From assembly GCA_037176705.1 (NCBI GenBank), contig CM073895.1, forward strand, positions 5,418,551-5,482,550: DNA of 64,000 nucleotides. The letters are read 5' to 3'. The notes under the pieces were generated by a model that saw only the letters and a program-made list of their open reading frames with translations, was not told the origin of the DNA and made no database searches. The first letter of the stretch is position 1; each line of letters opens with the position of its first letter. Of the stretch, positions 24,061 to 34,080 are shown one piece after another. The stretch comes from Molossus alvarezi (lineage: Eukaryota > Chordata > Mammalia > Chiroptera > Molossidae). Made by a program: the position numbers and the translations under genes.

Positions 24061-24282
24061 TAATCCTCACCCGAGGACATTCTTTCATTTTTTGTTCAGA
24101 GAGAGAGAAAGAAACATCGATGTGAAAGGGACACATCGAGTGGCTGCCACCCACGACCAACCAGGGCCAGGGACAAACTGCAACCGAGGTACGTGCCCTT
24201 AGTGGGAACCAAACCCGAGTCTCTCTGGTCTCTCTGTACCGCAGGCTGACGCTCTAACCGCTGAGCCAAACTGGCCAGGGCA
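24061..24282 (-). mobile_element. Ves SINE
   Basis: Second minus copy 20 nt on, flanked by the direct repeat 'aatctttgc', consistent with a target-site duplication. Confidence 0.92.
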
Positions 24283-24909
24283 ATCTTTGCCTTTTAATTG
24301 CAGTATTTAGACCATTTATATTTAATGTGATTGTTGATGTGGTCAGGGTTAAATTAAATCTTTCATTGTGCTAACTTGTTTCATGTCTCGTCTGTTTTTT
24401 CTTCCTTTTTTACCTTCTCCCCTCCTCCTTTTGGGTTAATTTTGTACGTTTAATGATTGTTTTCTCTCCATTATTGGCTTCTCAGCTATACCTTTTTTTT
24501 TAAGTCATTGCTCCAGGATTTGCAAGTGCATCTTTTTACTTAGCACAGTTTATCTTCCAATATTATACCTATTATATCATTTAATGTCTAAGAACTGTAA
24601 AACACAGTGCTTCTGTTTCCCCTCTTGTCTTTATGCTACATTGTGTGTTTTACTTCTACTTAGATTTTAAACCCACAATAAAATTTTTATTGTTTTTGCT
24701 TTAAATAGTCCATGACCCTTTAAAAAGGAATTTTTTAATGACAAAAAAATGTCTTTTATAGTTACCATATACTTTATTTAAAAATAAGAAAGGTACTTTT
24801 GTTTGTTTGGGGGTTTTCTTTCTTGTTGCTCCAAAGTCAGTGGGAAAGATCTAGAAGGGTCAGATGCAGGATGGAGAGAAATGACCAGAAGCCTCCAGGG
24901 CAGCTATAA

Positions 24910-24930
24910 GGGGTGGGGGTGGGGGGCGGG
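24910..24930 (+). other. G-quadruplex-capable run
   Basis: Four G runs of 3-6 separated by single bases, in the PER3 intron about 800 nt before exon 19. Confidence 0.6.
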
Positions 24931-25728
24931 ATGGTTCTCCATGCAGCAGGAAGAGGGGAGGAGGGAGTGCAGATATGACGGAGTGCATGTTCAGTGTCAG
25001 GATGAGATTTTCTGTTCCAGTGGCTTCCCTTCTTCCCTTGTGAAACAGGTGCAAGTGAGGGAGGAAGCAGGGGCGTGGGGAACAGTCGTGGCTGGGGGTA
25101 GAGCAGGCTGACCAGAGCGCAGCGGCAGGGTGGCCGGGCTCACTGCTGAACCTGGGGGACAGAACTCACTGTAGAACCAGTGCACCTGGCCGCGCACGTT
25201 CCTCCACGTCTGTGGCCTCGTGGCTTTGATAAGAAAAGGCTGTTCGTTGGCTTTCTCACAGTGGACATTTTGATAGTTAGGCAGAGTCAGAGGGAAAGGA
25301 AGTCTAAGGTATTGCAAAGAGTGTTATCAAATGATGGACTTTGGCTCCAGCTCAATGACAGAGGCTTTGCTCCAGATTTGCAGTCGAACGAATGAATGGC
25401 AGCAGGAAAATGAAGCTGAGGTGGGGATTCAGGAGATGGGCCCTTCTGGGTGGCAGCCGTGAGTGCGCAGCCTGGGGGTGAAGAAGGGGTGTGGGACCAG
25501 CCCGCCCGCCTCCACCCCTCCCAGTCTCGGTGTGGCTGCGGCTCTAATGCCGTAGTTGTAGGACTTCATTCAGCCCAATGTCAGGCAGTTCTGAGGGATG
25601 GTGGTTCTGTAGTTTAGTTGTAACTTCGATGTGGTTGTGGGAGGAGGTGACACCGTGTTACCTGCCCGCCATCCTGACCGGAAGTCCTGGCAGGGTTTTC
25701 TAATGGTTGTCGCCTTGCTTCTTGACAG

Positions 25729-25912
25729 GAAGCAGTGACAGCAGCATGTATTTTGGTGGCAGTGATTACTCTTCTGAAATCACCCAGAATGGGCAGCAAT
25801 CTCAGGATGTACAGAAAAAAGAAGCATTTCCCAGTTTAGCTGAAGGATCCATCTGGAGAATGATAGAACAGACCCCCGAGTGCACGCTCATGACCTACCA
25901 GGTGCCGGAGAG
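25729..25912 (+). CDS. PER3: PER3 coding exon (probably exon 19), start of CRY-binding region
   Basis: Acceptor 'gcttcttgacag', donor 'gagag|gtaaga'. The reading frame continues [35 protein letters not shown], then [20 protein letters not shown]. The last block corresponds to the start of the PER CRY-binding domain (PER2: WLLMADADSSVMMTYQLPSR). The exon ends in a split Arg codon (AG|G). It is the best conserved PER3 segment in the window and is preceded by a 7-kb intron dominated by an antisense L1. Confidence 0.95.
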
Positions 25913-26463
25913 GTAAGAAGGCAGCTTCGAGGGCCCACTTTGTACGGGTTTCTGATGGTTTCTTAATGTGTTTCACTGCAAAGTGATTTTAAATGGTTTT
26001 ATACATACCCTTGGGGAAATGTATTTTCAAATTCATTCATCTGAAGTCAGAGGACGAAGGACTTCTTGCAACTGTGTCACAGTGGGAGTGCCGCAGTGTG
26101 CAGGTGCAGACGGAACACGTGTCACCGTCGCGGGGCAGGAGGGCGGGAGGCAGTGCTGCCCAAGGTGGCACATGCCAGAGGGACTCCTGTGTAGGCTCCG
26201 GATTGTTCTCCTTCCTAAGAGGAGAACTAGGGAGATAGGTCTCCTGTATGTGCCTCGTTAGGACACGATACAGCTGTTTTCCACCAAGGAGAGGGCTTGC
26301 TTTGCCAGCTGGGCAGAGAAACGGCTTGATGGTGTTTAATGTGGGCGTCGCATATTAACGAGGTAGAAAGTCTGTTACAGAACAAGACGTGCTGCGGTTA
26401 GGCGAGGTGACGAGAACTCCGGACCTTGCAGGACTGCCGAGGTTTTGTTTGTGGTGTTTTCAG

Positions 26464-26614
26464 GGTGAAAGAAGTTGTGCTGAGAGAGGACCTGGCAAAG
26501 CTGGAGAGCATGAGGCGGCAGCAGCCACAGTTTTCCCCTGGACAGAGGGAGGAGCTGGCCAAGGTGCATTCTTGGATTCGGAGCCAGACCCTCCCTCAAG
26601 AAATGGACGTCCAG
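26464..26614 (+). CDS. PER3: PER3 coding exon (probably exon 20), CRY-binding helices
   Basis: Acceptor 'gtggtgttttcag', donor 'gtccag|gtaagc'; the frame from 26465 reads [20 protein letters not shown], then [21 protein letters not shown], ending in phase 0. These charged helical segments match the CRY-binding domain of PER proteins, which wraps around the CRY photolyase-homology region and competes with FBXL3. Length and splice phases match human PER3. Confidence 0.95.
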
Positions 26615-26629
26615 GTAAGCGCAGTGGCC

Positions 26630-26790
26630 CGGCTGTCACAGAGCCTGTTCCTTGGGCCAGGCTGTGTGCCAGGCACTTGGCGTGCATTGCACGAGCCCAC
26701 TGAACCTCCCCCCTCACAGTGACTTCTGTGACCTGTCATCGTCCCCGCTTAGCCATCGCCAGCACAGTGGGGCACACAGGTGTGAGGACA
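26630..26790 (+). mobile_element. MIR SINE remnant
   Basis: 'tgtgccaggcacttggcgtgcatt' and following 'cccactgaacc' match the MIR core order. It begins about 20 nt after a PER3 donor. Confidence 0.6.
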
Positions 26791-27277
26791 GTCTGCAAAG
26801 GGCGCTGTACTGGGGTTTTTGGCTGCGAGTGCTAGGGGGCAGTTGAGGCAGGCTGCCTGCTCTGACGTGTGGCTGCCTGGGCGGGGAGGTGTGAGGGATT
26901 TGCACATCCTGTGTGCGTGCGTGTTTCTAGAGTCACGCTCAGGACGTGGGATTCACACCGGAGGGAGAAGTCATGCCAGTAGGAGTTCCCACAGGCCCCC
27001 GGTGGTCTCTTGGCTCTGACGGGGTCTTCGCAGTGAGATCAAATGTGAGCAGCCTGAACAGGGAGCCCTCATTTACCGGTGGCCCTGGGGGCTGGTTCTG
27101 TAGTGATGGTTGTGACAGTTGTGGGAGGTGGTGTGAAGTTGAACTTATAATGAGAGAGTAAAAGTAGGTGTGCAGAAAAGTGTGCAAGACATATGGATCA
27201 AACAAGCCGTTGACATCCTTCCCACCCCTGTTTCTAAAGAAAAGAATGCAAGCGTACCACTTAAGGATGGCTAGGTA

Positions 27278-27485
27278 TGGCCCGGCTGGTGTGGCTCAGT
27301 GGTGAGCGTCAACCCTGCACCAAGAGGTCGCCGGTTCAAAACCCGGTCAGGGCACATGCCCAGGTTGTGGGCCTGATCCCCAGTGGGGGGCCTGCAGAAG
27401 GCAGACAATCAATGTTCTCTCTCTTTGATGTTTCTATCTCTCTCCCTCTCCCTCCCCCTCTCTCTAAAATCAGTAAAGAAAACAA
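27278..27485 (+). mobile_element. Ves SINE ('caccaagaggt' subtype)
   Basis: 'ggcccggctggtgtggctcag' to 'aaaatcagtaaag'. It is in the last PER3 intron. Confidence 0.93.
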
Positions 27486-27807
27486 AACAAAACAAAAGAT
27501 GGCTAGATATGGTCTCACCAAAAGGCAGGAGCTGAGCTGGTCACTACAAGTGTCTTTGTTTTTTAAATACTGTTTTTCTGGTTTTTGAGTAGAAGGGTGT
27601 GTGAAGAATGAGCCCAAAACAATTTAAACAAAAGCTTTTAAAAAGTGGCTATCATTTGCCTTCCAGTACTACATTATGGGCCATAACAGATCTTCTTAGA
27701 CATAAATGGGGGAACTGGACACAGATGCTTGGCCAGCGTTTTACTGACTTAAAACTTTTCAGACGACATTACGTGGAGTAACTGCCTGCTCTGGTTCTTT
27801 CTCGGAG

Positions 27808-27891
27808 GGCTGTGCCGCCTGCGAGCACAAAGATCCCGTCGTTGGCGCCGTGCGGGCCTGCGGTGAGGACCCCGCGGAAGAGAGCCCTTGA
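27808..27891 (+). CDS. PER3: PER3 terminal coding exon (probably exon 21) with CxxC zinc motif
   Basis: Homology places the exon start at 27808 after 'ctttctcggag'. The frame reads GCAACEHKDPVVGAVRACG and ends ...EESP with TGA at 27889. Human PER3 ends ACVTCEN... at the same place. The CxxC pair (C-A-A-C) corresponds to the PER2 cysteines that coordinate zinc together with CRY1, so this interface looks intact. A second acceptor, 'aaaacttttcag' at 27751-27762, is in frame and would add 15 residues; it looks the stronger splice site. The final residues differ from human (ESP versus EDSC). Confidence 0.85.
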   Translation, partial: GCAACEHKDPVVGAVRACGEDPAEESP

Positions 27892-29191
27892 TTGCTGACC
27901 CGGAGGCGCCCGCACCCCCCCCCCCCCCCGGCCCTGCTGGGCCGCAGGGCTCCCCATGGCCCTCTGAGCCCTGACCGCGGAAGGATCGGGAGGAATGCTG
28001 AGGCCTCCCTGGGCGTGTTCGTAGCCCCCGTTTTCCTGAAGCGGACTGGATGCCCCTTTCCCGCGCTGCTCCTGCCCGGTGAGGCTGTGGGTCGGCGCGT
28101 CCCGGTCAGCGTCGGGGCAAGACTGCGTGGCCGCGAGAGGGTGTGCGCAGCCATGGCAGCGGTGTCGCGTGCTCGGCTGGGAGGCCCGCCTGACCCCAGC
28201 CGCGTGCCCTGCGCTGCCCTGACGCAGATCGCCCGTCAGGGTGGCCTCCGTGGGCGGCCACTGCGGGGACGCGTCCCGCAGCCAGCGCCGCAGCCGCGCC
28301 AGGCCGCGCTCAGGGTCTCGGCGGTCCCCACCCCCGGCCGGGGCTCCCCCCGGGGTCCAAGTTACCCTCGCCTGTGCCCTTGTCCAGCAAGAGCTTCAGC
28401 TCAACCAGTGCGATCTCCTTTTTAATGTCCTGGTTTTTTGAATGATTGTAAAAAGTTTTGTAAAAATTAATACTGGATTTTTTCTGTATCTGTGTTTAAA
28501 TGTGTTTCAACCAAAACTAAGTTAACTCTTTCCAACTAATTTACACCAGAAAGGCCTTCACCCCTGCCGGAGAGCTGACGGGCACCGCTCGTTTGCCCTT
28601 CAGCCCTGAAACAGGGCTCAGTGCGGCCCGCAGCGCGGTGACAGCCGGGCCCTGATCCAGCTCCTGTCCGGAGGCTGCGAGTCCCTCTGCGCCAGGACGG
28701 CGACTTGGGGCGGCGCGTGCGGGCATCCCGGGCAGATCAGATCGCAAACCGAGAGCCCAGAGACCTTTCATTCTCACACACTGACTGACTTCTCTTCTCC
28801 GTTTTTGTGTTTTGTGTGTGTGTTTATCTTGTTTTAGGAAAATACTTCAACCTTTCGAGTTTTACAGCTTTTTATAAAATGCATCCTGAGAACAGAAGAA
28901 TTGACCTTTTTGTCCACGATGACCGTAGGGCCGACTCTCCGTCCCCAGCTTAGATTTTCTTTCAGAAGCAGGGGTTTCCAGAAGGCCGTTCTGTTTCCTG
29001 GTGGAACCCATGACGTGTCTTGGAATTTCAGTGGTGAGCAGTTCCACGCGAATATTCCCGCCGTATGGATACATTCATTCTCCTCCATCGCGAGTGTGCC
29101 ACGACGTCAAAGCCCTCGGCATTGGTCCGGTGGTGTGGTGTTCTTTTGTGTCCTTGGTGAAAAATACCACATTTTTAAAAAATTTTTTGTA

Positions 29192-29197
29192 AATAAA
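29192..29197 (+). terminator. PER3: possible proximal PER3 poly(A) signal
   Basis: AATAAA inside 'gtaaataaaaaatgacgtg', about 1.3 kb after the stop. The downstream element is weak, so this is only a candidate for a shorter transcript. Confidence 0.35.
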
Positions 29198-29798
29198 AAA
29201 TGACGTGTAGCTACCAGAGGACCACTCAGCATTTGCGTGTGCACGTTTTAACCATGTTCTCCATGCCCCCTTCTTTCCTGCTGTCTGGGTGTCTGCTGCG
29301 TCTAAACGTGCTGGCTTCTTTGCCTTAGTACACATTTGACGGAGTGTACACTGTACGAGGCTTGACTTGAACTGGTGCTCCCTGTAGGCAGATCCCTCAG
29401 GCATTTCTGACCGTCGGTGAGTCGGTGTGAGGCTGGACTTCGGTGCTGCTGAGCCGGGGGGCTCAGCCGTGACAGCTGCCACCCCCACGGGGGCTCATGG
29501 AGCTGTGCGCTTTGTCATTCAAGTTTATTCGCTTTTTGTATTGGTGACTATAGAAATTGGTCATAAAAAAATGTATATTATAGGCTGTGATTTTTACATA
29601 AGTGTTGCCTAAAAGGCTGTATTTTCTTGGATAAGAGGTCTGGCTTTATGAAAAAGTGAGATTTCATTGTGTTTCACAAGGTAAACCTAATCCAAATGAA
29701 ATTTGTTTCCACTGAATTTGTAATTAACTGTGTGAATTCTTTTGTTTGTAATAGTTGTTAATATTTTAATTGGGTATCTTTTTTAAGTAAAAACTATA

Positions 29799-29804
29799 AA
29801 TAAA
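29799..29804 (+). terminator. PER3: PER3 main polyadenylation signal
   Basis: AATAAA at the end of the AT-rich distal 3'UTR, followed within 25-45 nt by a GT-rich stretch (ggggaggttttctcaggctgtgtc), the usual arrangement for cleavage at roughly 29815-29825. Confidence 0.8.
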
Positions 29805-30203
29805 CTGTACATGTAAAACTGGGGAGGTTTTCTCAGGCTGTGTCGACCAGCCTTCGCCTCGAATCTGCACCCGTGTCAGCAGGGAGCCCACGCGGAAACC
29901 GCAGCGCTTGGCGGGTGCTCCTCGGCCGTCCGAGCGCGTGGACGACGCGGGTTTCCCAGCTGTGTCCCCCGAGTCCTCCCCTCAACACTGAAGGATTTAG
30001 TGGGTCCTGAGCATAAGTGCAGCTTGTTCATACTGGTATTGCCAAGTTTACGAAATCAGGGATCAGAATTATTCTTCAGGATCCTCTAGGGACCCTGTAT
30101 TCACCAGGTCTGTGTCCCTGGTAGTAGCAAAATCTCAAAGTTGAAATAGGAAACAAGAGCCTGAAACCAACAGGACTTTTTTTTTTTTGAGATACATGTT
30201 TTT

Positions 30204-30382
30204 GAATCCTCCCCTGAGGGTATGTTTATTGACTTGAGAGAGAGAGGAACGGGGAGAGAGAAACATCGATGTGAGAGGGGAACGATCCTTGCCTCCCGTA
30301 CGCACCCTGACTGGGGATCGAACCCACAACCTTCTGGTGCACAGGATGACACTCCCACCAAGTGAGCCACCCGGCCAGGGCA
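30204..30382 (-). mobile_element. Ves SINE
   Basis: 'gaatcctcccctgagggtat' to 'cacccggccagggc'. Confidence 0.88.
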
Positions 30383-31185
30383 GCAGGCCTTGTTCAACAG
30401 TGCACCTCTCAGCCCACCCGCACCTTTCTGTAAGGACGCCAGCAATGCCGAGGAGAGAAAGCAGCCAGCTGTTTGAGAGTGTGGGCTCCTCCAGCAGGAC
30501 CCACGCCAGGGGCTCAGTCCCCGTTCCGCAGAGGACACTGAGGTGGGCGGAGCCGGGACCTGAGCAGAGCCGTCTGTAGAGTAACAGCCTGGTGTCACTA
30601 AAGCAAGGGGGGGGGGGCTGGGAGCTTGCCTGGAGCTCCATCTTCAGCTCTCCAGTATCACAGATGTGAGACAGCTTTGTGGCTCGAAAGTTCTGTTGAG
30701 AGAGTTGGTGCTGATCCAGTTTCACCAGTGAGCGGCCCCATGTTCCTGCGGACATGTGGACCGGAGCACATGCCCGAAGCCACCCAGCCATTCAGTTTAA
30801 AACAGCATTTTCTGCAGGTGGCCTCCTGATGTCCAATAAAGACAGCGAAGATGTACCACACCTGTGCTCTGTAAGACTTTTTTGGTTGTTGACAAGTTCA
30901 ATGTCAGTGACATGGGGCGGTTTGGTGCGGGTCTGACTGTTCCTCCAAAGTGAGGGGTAGTGAATGGCAGAGGCCCGGGGGCGCGGGACGCTCGGGTTCG
31001 GTCACCTGTGCTGGAAGCGACAGCCCCCGGGAGTCCGCTGCGCACACAGGCTGCATGGGCATCGACGCAGCGACAGTGTAGGGTGGTGTGTGAGAGACAG
31101 GCTGAAGGGACTGTTCTGTGCTCACAGGAGCCGAGAGCAAACAAGGGTCACTGCTAAGAGATTCAGATTTTCACTGTTTTGTTTG

Positions 31186-31380
31186 TTAATCCTCACCTGA
31201 GGATATTTTTCCATTGATTTTACTTTTAGGTTGAGTGGTAAGGAAGGAGGGAGGGAGGGAGAAACATTGATATGAGGGAGACACAGCCCGCTCAGTATGT
31301 GCTCTTGACCGGGACTCGAACCCTCGACCCTTTGGTCCACAGGTCGACACTGTGACCGCTGAACCAACCCAGCCAGGGCA
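31186..31380 (-). mobile_element. Ves SINE
   Basis: 'taatcctcacctgaggatat' to 'aacccagccagggca'. Confidence 0.9.
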
Positions 31381-31605
31381 TGTTTCCACGTGTTCCATGT
31401 TTGCTTCAGCTAAGAGACCTCCCCATCGGACTCCAAGGAGAGTCAAACCGTCCCCAGCCCTGCGGGCACCCTTCCCTTTAGAGGTTTTCCAAGTGAAGAT
31501 ACTGATTGTTTTCACGTGATAACTTACGTTGTCATGTTCAAGGTCTGAGAGGACGGTGATATAGTTTGTTTAAATGATGTTCAGTTTAACTTAAAAAAAA
31601 TTTTT

Positions 31606-31815
31606 TTTTTTCTTTATTGATTTTTAGAGAGAGAGGAAGGGAGTGGGAAAGAGAGAGAAACATTGATGAGAGAGAACACTGAGTGGCCACCGCCTGCACG
31701 CCGCCCACTGGGGATTTGGCCCACAACCTGGGCATGTGCCCTGACTGGGAATTGAACTGGTGACCTCTTGGTACATGGGTCAACGCTCCACCACTGAGTC
31801 ACACCAGCTGGCCCA
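31606..31815 (-). mobile_element. Ves SINE ('caccaagaggt' subtype)
   Basis: 'tctttattgatttttagaga' to 'gtcacaccagctggccc'. Confidence 0.9.
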
Positions 31816-31931
31816 GTTTAGCTATTTTAACTAAATTTTACTTTTATGACTTCTTCTTAGCATTTGCTTCTGTTCATTTTTTAACTTTACTTTTAAATTT
31901 CCAGAGGCTCTTTTAGAAAGTAAATGGATGG

Positions 31932-32150
31932 AGCCCGACTGGTGTGGCTCAGTGGTTGAGCATCGACACGTGCCCCAAGAGGTCATCGGTTCGATTCCCC
32001 GGCATGTGTCCGTCAGGACACATGCCCTGGTTGTGGGCCTGATCCCCAGTGGGGGGCATGCAGGAGGCGGCCAATGGATGTTCTCTCTCATCGATGTTCC
32101 TCTCTCTCTCTCCCCCTCTCCCTTCTTCTCTCTAAAATCAATAAAGAAAA
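31932..32150 (+). mobile_element. Ves SINE ('caccaagaggt' subtype)
   Basis: Plus copy just downstream of the UTS2 poly(A) region. It carries a small internal duplication around 'cgtcaggacacatgcc' and pairs with the minus copy 120 nt away. Confidence 0.9.
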
Positions 32151-32239
32151 ATATTTTTTTTTAAAAAGAAAGTAATTGGATGGAAAGAAGAACTATAGAT
32201 TTTAGAACATGTTTTCAAGTAAAATAACCACGGATGATA

Positions 32240-32372
32240 TTTGCAGAACATACAGGTTTTATTGTTTGAGTAATGAACAGGGTATAGTTGGCCTGGCGTT
32301 TCTTCTATACCGTTTTCAAGTCGAGCATTTTCGGCTCTGCGTCTGAGCTGCCTGGCAGGCGGTCGTCTTGCT
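32240..32372 (-). other. UTS2: UTS2 3' untranslated region
   Basis: About 130 nt between the UTS2 stop codon and the poly(A) signal. Short, AT-rich towards its end, without SINE sequence. Confidence 0.75.
32258..32263 (-). terminator. UTS2: UTS2 polyadenylation signal
   Basis: AATAAA on the minus strand ('caataaaacctg'), about 110 nt after the UTS2 stop. Cleavage is expected near 32235-32248. It faces the PER3 poly(A) signal about 2.4 kb away, so the genes are convergent and do not overlap. Confidence 0.8.
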
Positions 32373-32485
32373 TCAGACACAGTACTTCCAGTAGCATTCC
32401 GAGGGGTGCGCTCGCGTCTTCGCTCGCTTCCCGACCCTGGCAAAGGGAGGGCTCAGTAAAGTGCTGCGATGTTCTCCAGAGAAAG
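32373..32485 (-). CDS. UTS2: UTS2 terminal coding exon encoding mature urotensin II
   Basis: Last exon of prepro-urotensin II, a secreted vasoactive cyclic peptide that acts on UTS2R. From acceptor 'ggtcttagtttccag' the frame reads FSGEHRSTLLSPPFARV, then GKRAKTR, then AHPSECYWKYCV with TGA at 32373-32375. It aligns with human FSGQDPNILLSHLLARI...KKR-ETPDCFWKYCV. The two ring cysteines, W-K-Y and C-terminal Val are kept, but the ring Phe is Tyr. The KKR cleavage site is KTR here, with KR four residues upstream. An alternative in-frame acceptor exists at 32493/32494 ('cttag'), giving a start at 32492. The frame is open. Confidence 0.93.
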
Positions 32486-32949
32486 CTGGAAACTAAGACC
32501 AAACAAACAGCTGGGTTATCAATAAGACAAGAGTCCCACGTGGAAAAGGAACTTGGTCCAGACGGCAGCCCTTCCCCTGGCTCTGTGGCATTGGGTGGCA
32601 GCAGGAGCCAGCACGCGGGCTCCAAGGGGCTGTGCCAACCAGGTCCATCCTGTCTACTCAGCCGTGTGGTTGCCGAAAATTTCCCTGCACCTCCTCGACC
32701 TATTTCTGTTTAAATAGTCTGTCAGTAACAAGTTCTGACTTTGGTTATCCTCCGTGTGAAATAGATCTCTTGTCTTGAAATTAACTTCCTGGACCCTTGG
32801 TTTTGGAGGGTACTTTATTCTAAAATTTCATGTGCAAATCTTAGTAATCACCCGTATGATTTTAGAGTCTTTACCCATAATCCTTCTCTTGAGAAGGATG
32901 TAAACATCTGAATGACGACTTCTAGCTGGTTATGGAGAGAGCCACACCA

Positions 32950-33500
32950 TCATGCCCTTCGGACAGGCGGTGACCCCTGTGGCCCTCCGCGGTGTATCAT
33001 CTCCAGGACTCAGTGTTCCCAGAGCATGTTTTCACAAGGACGCGAGTCCCTTCGGACAGGCGGTCACCCCTGTGGCCCTCCGCGGTGTATCATCTCCAGG
33101 ACTCAGTGTTCCCAGAGCATGTTTTCACAAGGACGCGAGTCCCTTCGGACAGGCGGTCACCCCTGTGGCCCTCCGCGGTGTATCATCTCCAGGACTCAGT
33201 GTTCCCAGAGCATGTTTTCACAAGGACGCGAGTCCCTTCGGGCGGGCGGTCACCCCTGTGGCCCTCCGCGGTGTATCATCTCCAGGACTCAGTGTTCCCA
33301 GAGCATGTTTTCACAAGGACGCGAGTCCCTTCGGACAGGCGGTCACCCCTGGGGCCCTCCGCGGTGTATCATCTCCAGGACTCAGTGTACCCAGAGCATG
33401 TTTTCACAAGGACGCGAGTCCCTTCGGACAGGCGGTCACCCCTGGGGCCCTCCGCGGTGTATCATCTCCAGGACTCTGTTCCCAGAGCATGTTTTCACAA
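32950..33500. repeat. 93-bp minisatellite, about 6 copies, in the last UTS2 intron
   Basis: 'cccttcgg' starts at 32955, 33048 and 33141, giving a 93-bp period. The units are almost identical; the final one has a short deletion. 93 is 31 codons, so all three plus frames stay open for about 200 residues, an artefact of repetition. It lies about 470 nt upstream of UTS2 exon 4. Confidence 0.95.
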
Positions 33501-33869
33501 GGACGTGAGTGGGTACTGCACCAGGAAAAAAGGTGTTTCTGGTCAAAATGTCGGACGTGCTGGGGAAAATGAAATGAGCTCGTTGCCCTGGCCTTCACTG
33601 TGCTGATGCGCACAGACCATCGCCCGGGCAGGGGGGACTGCGACCGTGCTCAGGAGACGCTAGTTAAGCGTTTGGGGTGGGGGTGATGACCAAAGACAGA
33701 ATTTCCCATTAGCATTCAAGGTCCTCGTGTCTGACCACTCGTCACCGTCCATCATTCCCGTCACAGTTCCCACTGCTCCCAAAATACCTTCCTAGTCTGC
33801 TCGCTGCTGCGCACCCCACCCCCAACGTCCCGAGCATGTTCTTCCCCTTAGAGGTTACACTGCGGTGCT

Positions 33870-34080
33870 TTCCAAACCTCAGCTTGAAACAACCACCCGG
33901 GACCCTGGGAAGCTGCAGATTTGGATTCTTTGGGTGCTGGGGGTGGGGTCTGGGAATCAGCATTTCTCACCAGAGCTGCTGGTCCGCGGGCCCCGCGTGG
34001 GGGTGCTGAACAAGGCGCCAGTGAGGACAGACTTGAGGGCAGGGACTTTTACCGTTTATCCAACAGGCACTGGAAAAGGG
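33870..34080. mobile_element. possible old DNA-transposon or L2 remnant
   Basis: 'ggaccctgggaagctgcagatttgg', 'ggggtggggtctgggaatcagcattt' and 'gagggcagggacttttac' look like ancient interspersed-repeat phrases. Family not certain. Confidence 0.3.

Larger units (their letters stand above)
18815..24760 (-). mobile_element. L1, antisense, filling the 7-kb PER3 intron
   Basis: Reverse-complement L1 text throughout: 'gctttattggggtgcattta', 'ggctgttttccacagagc', 'tggtttcaatttgcgtttg' and 'gaagagagctctgtttg'. It is interrupted by the 41-bp minisatellite and seven Ves copies. Highly degenerate; the edges are approximate and more than one L1 copy may be involved. Confidence 0.65.
27892..29825 (+). 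other. PER3: PER3 3' untranslated region
   Basis: About 1.9 kb from the stop codon to the AATAAA at 29799. The first roughly 550 nt are very GC- and CpG-rich and include a run of 14-15 C (about 27916-27930). The distal part is AT-rich, with a possible minor poly(A) signal at 29192. No Ves SINE was seen in this stretch, unlike nearly every intron here, which agrees with it being transcribed exon. Confidence 0.8.
29826..32239. other. intergenic interval between the PER3 and UTS2 3' ends
   Basis: About 2.4 kb between convergent poly(A) sites. It holds four Ves copies and otherwise no gene or RNA that I recognise. Confidence 0.7.

Noticed and set aside
32258..32340. A second urotensin-like stretch just after the UTS2 stop (GGTATAGAAGAAACG)
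   Set aside because: Superficial resemblance to the human cleavage-site region; the true peptide codons lie upstream in frame, so this is 3'UTR.
32912..33606. Three overlapping frames of about 200 residues
   Set aside because: A product of the 93-bp repeat whose period is a multiple of three; intronic to UTS2 on the other strand.
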